This document shows positions 48,582 to 54,247 of a DNA stretch of 64,000 nucleotides, one piece after another (the first letter of the stretch is position 1; the number at the start of each line of letters is the position of its first letter). Made by a program: the position numbers and the translations under genes. Origin of the DNA: Bacteroidetes bacterium GWA2_40_15 (GTDB lineage: Bacteria > Bacteroidota > Bacteroidia > Bacteroidales > VadinHA17); assembly GCA_001768195.1 (NCBI GenBank), contig MENI01000096.1, positions 1 through 64,000 of the forward strand, in the 5' to 3' direction. The notes beneath the pieces were generated by a model. It saw only the letters and a program-made list of their open reading frames with translations. It ran no database searches and had not been told where the DNA came from.

Positions 48582-50162
48582 TCACTTTTCGTACATATCT
48601 GAATACATTGCATATGGACCAAATCCTGTTGCATTCAGGTCGATGTTGTAGTTTGTTGATGCCAGGGAATTCTTAGCCAAAGCGGACCAATAACCTGTTG
48701 TGAACTGGTTTATTATCTGAGATCCATCTCCATCAGTTAGAGGAAGATCCAAATTTCCAGGATCACTGGTTATATATTGAACAAGCAATGAGCCTGCAGT
48801 CAGATTAGCAAAATTTGCTGTTAAAGATTGAATTTGGCCAATTGTACCAACCGGGGAAAAATAATTTATTGAGGTTGTATTAATAAATCGTTCGAATCTG
48901 CCAACTATGCCTGCGGTGTAGTTAAGGGCAGTCGATAGGGGATTTGATAATATAAGTGTATTAGCGGCTGTGCTGATATTTCCCGAGTTCATGTACAGCG
49001 TACCACCTGCAGTAACCGTGTTAGTTAAGGTTATACCGTTAATATTGTTAATTGTAAAATTATTTACAGTAGCTGGCAAATAAGTGCCGGTAACCTGAGC
49101 TGCAGTTCCATCAAAAGTATAATTAGCAGAAGTGGATAAAGACCTCGACGTTGTTTGTATTGATCCATTCACCCCTAAAAGATTAGCAGTTTGTAAAGTT
49201 GCCCCGTTGCTTAGGGTAAATGTACCACCACCATTAGCGTAATCATTTGCTCCAAAATCAATTGTAACAGTTGAATTTACTGCAAATCCGATATTATTTG
49301 AAATGGCGCCGGCAGTTCTTCTGAAGTTTTGGGTTGTTCCCCCATTATCAAAGACAAATATCCCTGAGCTGATGTCGGTCTCACTTAGTGTACCTCCGGT
49401 CATATTGAAATCGCCACCGATGTTAACGGTACCGGAACCTGTGTTGGTTGCCAGATTAAATGTGCCACCAGATATATTAAAATCACCGGAAATATCAAGA
49501 ATCCTTGGGATAATATTTGAGAGTCGTATTGATCCAGTACCAGTGCTTACCAAAGTAAAATCTCCTGTAACAGCTCCACCATTATCTACCGCTAATGGAT
49601 TAATATTAAGATCTGATACAGTCTGTCCTGAGCAGTTCCAGGGAAAATTGCCAAAAGATTGACCTAATCCATTAGGAACATTTGTGGTTACTCCTGTAAT
49701 ATTACAATTTGACGATGCGTTCCATGTAATATTAGGAATTGATCCCTTATCCCGGTTGTGATTATACGTGGAAAAAGCATTAAAAACTACTGTGCCAGGT
49801 TGTGACAGAATTCCTGAATTATTAACTGTCCCCGATACAGTTAAATCTATTCCGGGACCATTGGATAAAGTAAAGTCTTGTCCCGCATCAATGGTCAGGA
49901 CTCCGCCACTTGCAACAACTACCTGATCTAACGCCTTATTTGCAGTTACTGTTGCTGTATGATCAGCTCTGATTGTAATTACATTATCTCCCTGGACAGG
50001 AGCAGCACCATCAGCTATCCAGGCTACTCCATTGTACCGTTGCCAGTTTGCTGCTGCCGCAAATGTCACATTACCGTTAGTCCTGAAGTCATCTGCTGAT
50101 TGTCCAAAGGATGCATTTGCAACTAGCAGCCAGCAACCAGCGACCAACCACAACTTCTGCAT
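48582..50162 (-). CDS. Secreted beta-strand-repeat protein, apparently C-terminally truncated
   Basis: The start at 50162 (MQKLWLVAGCWLLVANASFG) gives a standard signal peptide; an upstream ATG at 50231 would add 23 residues. The rest is a run of beta-helix repeats (IDLTVSGTVNNSGILSQPGT; VNIGGDFNMTGGTLSETD). After ATGFGPYAMYSDMYEK comes a TGA; comparable proteins usually go on for a further 100-150 residues to a type IX sorting domain, so the 3' end may be cut. It opens the four-gene operon. It is probably exposed at the cell surface. Confidence 0.65.
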   Translation of the reverse strand: MQKLWLVAGCWLLVANASFGQSADDFRTNGNVTFAAAANWQRYNGVAWIADGAAPVQGDNVITIRADHTATVTANKALDQVVVASGGVLTIDAGQDFTLSNGPGIDLTVSGTVNNSGILSQPGTVVFNAFSTYNHNRDKGSIPNITWNASSNCNITGVTTNVPNGLGQSFGNFPWNCSGQTVSDLNINPLAVDNGGAVTGDFTLVSTGTGSIRLSNIIPRILDISGDFNISGGTFNLATNTGSGTVNIGGDFNMTGGTLSETDISSGIFVFDNGGTTQNFRRTAGAISNNIGFAVNSTVTIDFGANDYANGGGTFTLSNGATLQTANLLGVNGSIQTTSRSLSTSANYTFDGTAAQVTGTYLPATVNNFTINNINGITLTNTVTAGGTLYMNSGNISTAANTLILSNPLSTALNYTAGIVGRFERFINTTSINYFSPVGTIGQIQSLTANFANLTAGSLLVQYITSDPGNLDLPLTDGDGSQIINQFTTGYWSALAKNSLASTNYNIDLNATGFGPYAMYSDMYEK

Positions 50163-50640
50163 ACCTATCCCATTCAGCCTTTTAATTGCTGTCATTAATC
50201 CAGAATCAATATTTGCATACGAAGCAATCAAGCTATCAGGTTCAGTTCAATCAAAATAAATTACATCCGACTTCATAATCTTTTTTTTTAAAAGCCGATC
50301 AGTATTTATTCTATTTTCAATATCCGTTTAATAATAAAAACGGACAAATCTTATATCCTGTTTAAAGACTTCTATAAACAAATCAAAGTTGCACAGCAGC
50401 AACCGTTTGTTAACATATAAAGATAAGAATTATTATGAAAATTTGTATTTTTTTTGACCAATTAGGGAAATGCATTGATAGCTGTATTATTCAAAAAAAC
50501 TTACAATACTACAGGTTAAACGGACATGAAATTATGAATGTTCTAAAAGGACTAAACGTCGTTAGTCGTTTATTTGGGAAATCAAGGTTAAGGACTAATC
50601 AGTCTCACTTTAGAAGATCCACCCCAACTCCAGGTTCATA

Positions 50641-50805
50641 GAATATTGCACGGACGGTTAGCATGCAGGTGAAACAGGTAGTAGACGACTGTCAGCTAAA
50701 GTCTTCATTGTATATTTTATTAGTATCTTATAAAGGCATATGCTATTTTGAGATTATCCAAATTTTTGTCATTTCCGAAGTTCTGATTCTGTTGAATTTT
50801 TGTTT
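50641..50805 (-). repeat. Truncated copy of the TA1 cassette (leader, 16-codon start, attC-like left half)
   Basis: Positions 50698-50805 repeat 51551-51658 (the TA1 promoter and start codon) with four mismatches in 108 bp. After the copied ATG the frame ends after 16 codons (MKTLADSRLLPVSPAC). The stop TAA is part of GCTAACCGTCCGTGCAAT, a match to the start of the attC-like elements. So the antitoxin and toxin genes were lost from this copy, while its two boundaries remained. Confidence 0.65.
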
Positions 50806-50810
50806 TGTAT

Positions 50811-50984
50811 GCCAGCTGATGGCCCGGCGGTTGAGGGAGAAAACGTAGGTGGCGCCGTCCGCCGATACGAGTCCCGGTACTTTAGCCACGAAACTCCGCC
50901 TTGGCGGGCGCAAAAAGTGTGAGAACCGTGCCAGCCATAGCCTTGGCGAAGGCTGGACAACTTACCTTTTGTCCGTGTTAGCTG
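50811..50984 (-). repeat. attC-like element E, after the TA1 toxin gene
   Basis: On the minus strand, 14 bp after the toxin stop, comes CCAGCTAACACGGACAAAAG, then GGTAAGTTGTCC. The element ends CCGCCGGGCCATCAGCTGGC. Between them are several inverted repeats (CCAGCC..GGCTGG; CGCCCGCCAAGGCGG). The blocks match elements A and C at the start and B and D at the end. Length about 174 bp. Confidence 0.6.
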
Positions 50985-50999
50985 GTGAACTATTATAAA

Positions 51000-51365
51000 T
51001 CATTCAAGATCAAGCACTATTTTGATATTCTCTTTTATTTTTTGTTGAAGATCTTGGGGTAGTTCTCCAACTTTATTTGTTAGTCTTCGATTGTCAATCG
51101 CCCTTATTTGATCAATCATTATATCAGACTCACTTTTTAGGTTTGCGGTCCCATTTTTAAGATGAACCCTCAATATATCACTTTCAGGAGCGACATTTGT
51201 AGTTATAGGACAAACAATCGTTGAAGGATGCTCCCGAAGGAGATTTGTTTGGACAATCAAAACAGGTCTTACTTTCCCAGTCTCGGTTCCTCTTTGTGGT
51301 TCCAAGTCCGCTATCCAGATATCAAATTGCCTAATTTTCATCCTGAAGCGTTTCAAATTCAGCAA
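51000..51365 (-). CDS. TA1 toxin, PemK/MazF family
   Basis: This 121-residue protein has the MazF order: IWIADLEPQRGTETGKVRPV (the loop and conserved RPV), LIVQTNLLREHPSTIVCPIT (with the Thr/Ser near the RNA site), DIMIDQIRAIDNRRL and a C-terminal helix. It should be an mRNA interferase. It overlaps the antitoxin gene by 35 bp, and element E follows it. Confidence 0.9.
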   Translation of the reverse strand: MLNLKRFRMKIRQFDIWIADLEPQRGTETGKVRPVLIVQTNLLREHPSTIVCPITTNVAPESDILRVHLKNGTANLKSESDIMIDQIRAIDNRRLTNKVGELPQDLQQKIKENIKIVLDLE

Positions 51366-51561
51366 GGACAGTAAGAGATTCTTTCTTAACTATTCTGGAT
51401 TCTTTTGCTAGTTTTTTAGCAATAAGACTTCTGCGATTGATCCTGTTATAGTAATCAACAGCTTCATTAATGTATCTGTTTCTTGACTTTTTAACTTTAG
51501 TCAGAAGATCTTCGGTTTCGTCAAAGATGTTGTCATCGAGTTTTAAAGACAAAGTCTTCAT
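51331..51561 (-). CDS. TA1 antitoxin
   Basis: This 76-residue protein has a ribbon-helix-helix-like N-terminus (MKTLSLKLDDNIFDETEDLL, then VKKSRNRYINEAVDYYN) and a charged C-terminal tail. It fits the antitoxin of a MazF/PemK-type toxin. The promoter and an inverted repeat across the -7 box lie just upstream, and a second decayed copy of this leader lies at 50698-50805. Confidence 0.85.
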   Translation of the reverse strand: MKTLSLKLDDNIFDETEDLLTKVKKSRNRYINEAVDYYNRINRRSLIAKKLAKESRIVKKESLTVLAEFETLQDEN

Positions 51562-51573
51562 TGTATATTCTAT

Positions 51574-51615
51574 TAGTATCTTATAAAGGTATATACTATT
51601 TTGAGATTATCCAAA
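51574..51615 (-). promoter_or_regulatory. TA1 promoter with operator-like inverted repeat
   Basis: On the minus strand TTTG (51612-51615) and TACCTTTA (51584-51591) are spaced by 20 bp, as in Bacteroidota -33/-7 promoters. The inverted repeat TAGTAT/ATACTA (51574-51579 and 51593-51598) brackets the -7 box and is a likely antitoxin binding site. In the decayed copy at 50698-50805 one arm is broken (ATGCTA). Confidence 0.6.
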
Positions 51616-51660
51616 TTTTTGTCATTCCCGAAGTTCTGATTCTGTTGAATTTTTGTTTAT

Positions 51661-51753
51661 CTAGTTTTTTGTCCGGGTGTAGTCTGCAAAAATTGTGACT
51701 GCCTGTCCCGCACAGCGGGAAGCTTATTAAATATAGCATCGTCCGCGTTAGCC
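51661..51753 (-). repeat. attC-like element F, after the TA2 toxin gene
   Basis: On the minus strand, 18 bp after the toxin stop, comes AGGCTAACGCGGACGATGCT, then ATTTAATAAGC and the palindrome TCCCGCTGTGCGGGA (51706-51720), followed by CAGTCACAATTTTTGC as in element C. It lies directly upstream of the TA1 leader. Length about 93 bp. Confidence 0.6.
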
Positions 51754-51771
51754 TTAGCTTTTTATTTTTTT

Positions 51772-52095
51772 TTAATCAACGAAAGTCTCCTTTAAGATTG
51801 CTTTGACCTCTTTAATTTCATGTCTAGATAGTTTTCCAAGGTCCTTGACAATACGTTGTTTATCAATAGTTCTGATCTGATCTAGCACTATCCATCCGAT
51901 TTTATTGTCATGTTTAATCTCGACTCGAGTGGGATAGTTCTTAGAACTTGTTGTCATTGGGGCTATTGCAACAGTTCTTAAATGATTATTCATCTCGTCA
52001 GGAGAGATTACAACGCAGGATCTGGTTTTCTTGATCTCGCTCCCAATGGTTGAATCAAGGTTTACCAGAATGATTTGGTATTGCTTTATTTCCAT
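51772..52095 (-). CDS. TA2 toxin, MazF family
   Basis: This 107-residue protein has the MazF pattern IILVNLDSTIGSEIKKTRSC, VVISPDEMNNHLRTVAIAPM, TTSSKNYPTRVEI and GWIVLDQIRTIDKQRIVKDL. Length and order are normal, so it is probably an active mRNA interferase. It overlaps the MazE-like gene by 10 bp and is followed by element F. Confidence 0.92.
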   Translation of the reverse strand: MEIKQYQIILVNLDSTIGSEIKKTRSCVVISPDEMNNHLRTVAIAPMTTSSKNYPTRVEIKHDNKIGWIVLDQIRTIDKQRIVKDLGKLSRHEIKEVKAILKETFVD

Positions 52096-52331
52096 TCTTC
52101 AAGGTTTTCTTCTTCGAATATGTCTGGCATAATCAGTTTGTCGTCCCCATTTGCATGCATTTCAATAAATGCTTTGTCCCAGCCTTTTCTTGGTTTTGCG
52201 AGCGGCTTGATAATGATATGCTCTTTATCCAGAATCATTTCAACTGTATCACGGATATTATACCTCTCTATAATAATTTTACTGAACCTTATCCCCCTCG
52301 AATTTCCAATTTTTATTACTGATACTTCCAT
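52086..52331 (-). CDS. TA2 antitoxin, MazE/AbrB-like
   Basis: This 81-residue protein starts with a swapped-hairpin AbrB domain (VSVIKIGNSRGIRFSKIIIE, then VEMILDKEHIIIKPL) and ends in an acidic tail (MPDIFEEENLEEWK) that would bind the toxin. A palindrome that fits an autoregulatory site lies 17 bp upstream of its ATG. Confidence 0.92.
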   Translation of the reverse strand: MEVSVIKIGNSRGIRFSKIIIERYNIRDTVEMILDKEHIIIKPLAKPRKGWDKAFIEMHANGDDKLIMPDIFEEENLEEWK

Positions 52332-52347
52332 GACATTTTCAATTTAT

Positions 52348-52370
52348 ATGTAATTACAAAGTAATTACAT
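52348..52370. promoter_or_regulatory. Perfect inverted repeat, probable operator of TA2
   Basis: Two perfect 10-bp arms, ATGTAATTAC and GTAATTACAT, are separated by AAA. The repeat lies 17-39 bp before the mazE-like start codon, in the promoter zone. MazE proteins with MazF commonly repress from such sites. Confidence 0.65.
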
Positions 52371-52484
52371 TTTTTTGGATTTCCAAATTATGTGATTCTA
52401 TTTTATTGGTTTTCTGTCTCGGTGCAGTAATTATCAGATTATGATCAGGAATTTAAGAAAACTGAATTTGTGTAGGAGGCACCT

Positions 52485-52541
52485 TGTTAAGTCTAACAGC
52501 CCTGCAATAAATAGGGCCGAGCATTGTCCTTGTTATAGCCA
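52485..52541 (-). repeat. attC-like element G, short form
   Basis: On the minus strand it reads GGCTATAACAAGGACAATGC, then TCGGCCCTATTTATTGCAGG and GCTGTTAGACTTAAC. GGCCC/GGGC arms form a hairpin. At its right end GTTAGAC is an exact match to the integron core consensus GTTRRRY. At about 57 bp it is the size of minimal attC sites. It lies about 180 bp after the usp gene and next to the TA2 operator. Confidence 0.6.
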
Positions 52542-52717
52542 GTGTTATTTTAAAGTTGTCAGGATGTGACAAATCTATGAGCCAAGGTTTTGCAGGATTT
52601 ACTATTTGCAAGCTCTTTTAAAAGCTTTGGTTGTGTTTCAGTCAGTGGGGCTATTAAATGTGCTTGCAAAATGTTTCAATTTTGTTTAAATGATGTAAGT
52701 ACCGAAGCATAATAATC

Positions 52718-53866
52718 CTAATCTTCATATCTATAATGTCTTCTGATTTCCAGCTCAATTTTTTTGTCCCATAACCTGGCAGAAATATCTTTAGCCATTT
52801 TATCGAAATGTTCTGCTTTTGCAGTATCTCCTAAAATTCTGTGTACTTCTGAAAGTTTATTGATTGATGGAATATGCATGTCATTAATTTTCAGACAAAT
52901 CATATATTGATTTATTGCCTCTGCATATGCCCCTGTTTCAAATAATTCATTCCCATTTCTAAAATGTATTTCTATCTCCTTAATCTCATTGTTCAACTTT
53001 AAACGAATAATATCCAGAGTTTTAGTTGTTATAAAAGAACATGGCACTTCCCTGATAACTTTTTCTGTGATACTACCCATGAAGAACCGGCTTAATCCTG
53101 AGCGTCCATTTGTTCCCATTATCAATAAACCATAGCCATGTTCTTTAATTGATTGCAATATTTTTTCATCGACAATACCAGTCTGAATGACTATTTCGTG
53201 ATTTATTCCATTTAAATCAAATTCTCTGATAAATTCTTTCATTTCATTTTCAAACCTTTTTAGCCTTAGTGCATTCTCTTTCTCCAGGTTCACATTAATT
53301 CTCGGTGAAACATATGTAATTGGCTCAAAAACAGCTAGTATTGTTAATCTAGCCAGAAGTTTAGCTGACAAAAAAATGGCGTTTTTAAGAGCACGCTTTG
53401 AGGGATCTGAATAATCAACAGGGCATAATATACTTTTCAGATCGGTTGTTTGATTCGATTTTGCAACCCAAACTGGTACATCTGACAGACTTATCAGCCT
53501 TTCGGCTGTGGTGCCTAGTTTAAATTTTTTTCTTTTGCCCCTGGTGCCTGAACCAACAAGAATAAGATTAACATTTTCCTGGGTGGCTATCTGAAGAATT
53601 TTATCAACCGGTTTGCCAAATTCTATTAATGGTTCACTAATTATTACCCTTTCTATAATGAGAGCCTTTTTAAGACTATTTAAAGAGTCAGAAATCGCAT
53701 TCATTACAATCTCTCTTATTTCATCATGTAACACTTCTTCAGGAACTACATAAAGGAGAATTATTTCTGAATTATATGACCGGGCAATTTCAATTGCTGT
53801 CTTCATCTGAGCTTTTGAGTTGGTATTTACATCAACCGGAACCAGAATTTTTTCAAGTAGTTTCAT
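52718..53866 (-). CDS. Tandem-domain universal stress protein
   Basis: This 382-residue cytoplasmic protein has two UspA domains (about 4-142 and 144-280). The second has the nucleotide-binding pattern GTNGRSGLSRFFMGSITEKV in full (G2xG9xGST-like); the first has GSGTRGKRKKFKLGTTAERL. A C-terminal helical region of about 95 residues (TPR-like: NELFETGAYAEAINQYMICL) is attached. It may bind ATP and act in stress survival. The LapA-like and cation ATPase genes come before it on the same strand. Confidence 0.88.
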   Translation of the reverse strand: MKLLEKILVPVDVNTNSKAQMKTAIEIARSYNSEIILLYVVPEEVLHDEIREIVMNAISDSLNSLKKALIIERVIISEPLIEFGKPVDKILQIATQENVNLILVGSGTRGKRKKFKLGTTAERLISLSDVPVWVAKSNQTTDLKSILCPVDYSDPSKRALKNAIFLSAKLLARLTILAVFEPITYVSPRINVNLEKENALRLKRFENEMKEFIREFDLNGINHEIVIQTGIVDEKILQSIKEHGYGLLIMGTNGRSGLSRFFMGSITEKVIREVPCSFITTKTLDIIRLKLNNEIKEIEIHFRNGNELFETGAYAEAINQYMICLKINDMHIPSINKLSEVHRILGDTAKAEHFDKMAKDISARLWDKKIELEIRRHYRYED

Positions 53867-53914
53867 TGTTATTCTTATTTGCTAGTGTTGTTTCTTTCGT
53901 AAAAACAATTGTAT

Positions 53915-54163
53915 TTAATCTTTTTTGTCTTCCGGTACATTTTTATCTTGATTCTTTTTCATTGAAAATGCTTTTGCAGTGAAGAATCCAATGAAAAACG
54001 AAATGGCAATGATTATAATAAGTGGCATTTCAAAACAGAAAAAAAGGAATTTAACTGTTGCACTTTGAACGTTTTGTCCAATGAACAATAATAGAAGTGC
54101 TATCAGAGCGATATCGATTACCTGTTTAGGTGTCATGTTGATTTTTTCGAATAACTTTTTCAT
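53915..54163 (-). CDS. LapA-like small membrane protein
   Basis: This 82-residue protein has two hydrophobic helices (about 16-36 and 43-66) and a charged tail (SMKKNQDKNVPEDKKD). The pattern FEMPLIIIIAISFFIGFFTA is typical of DUF1049/LapA proteins, which take part in lipopolysaccharide assembly in other bacteria. It is 48 bp upstream of the usp gene and probably in its operon. Confidence 0.65.
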   Translation of the reverse strand: MKKLFEKINMTPKQVIDIALIALLLLFIGQNVQSATVKFLFFCFEMPLIIIIAISFFIGFFTAKAFSMKKNQDKNVPEDKKD

Positions 54164-54247
54164 CTCTTATTTTTTTAAGGTTAATGGATCTGTTATTTTG
54201 ATATTTGAAGCAGGAATACAAGTATCTTTAAGTTCTGCATTAAATTA

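Noticed and set aside
50435-50641. A 68-codon plus-strand frame MKICIFFDQLGKCIDSC...
   Set aside because: No domain, no homologue recalled, wrong strand for the array; it probably arises by chance in AT-rich spacer DNA.
37081-52541. CRISPR array as an explanation for the repeated palindromes
   Set aside because: The elements are 57-220 bp, differ from one another, are spaced by genes of hundreds of bp and lack regular spacers.
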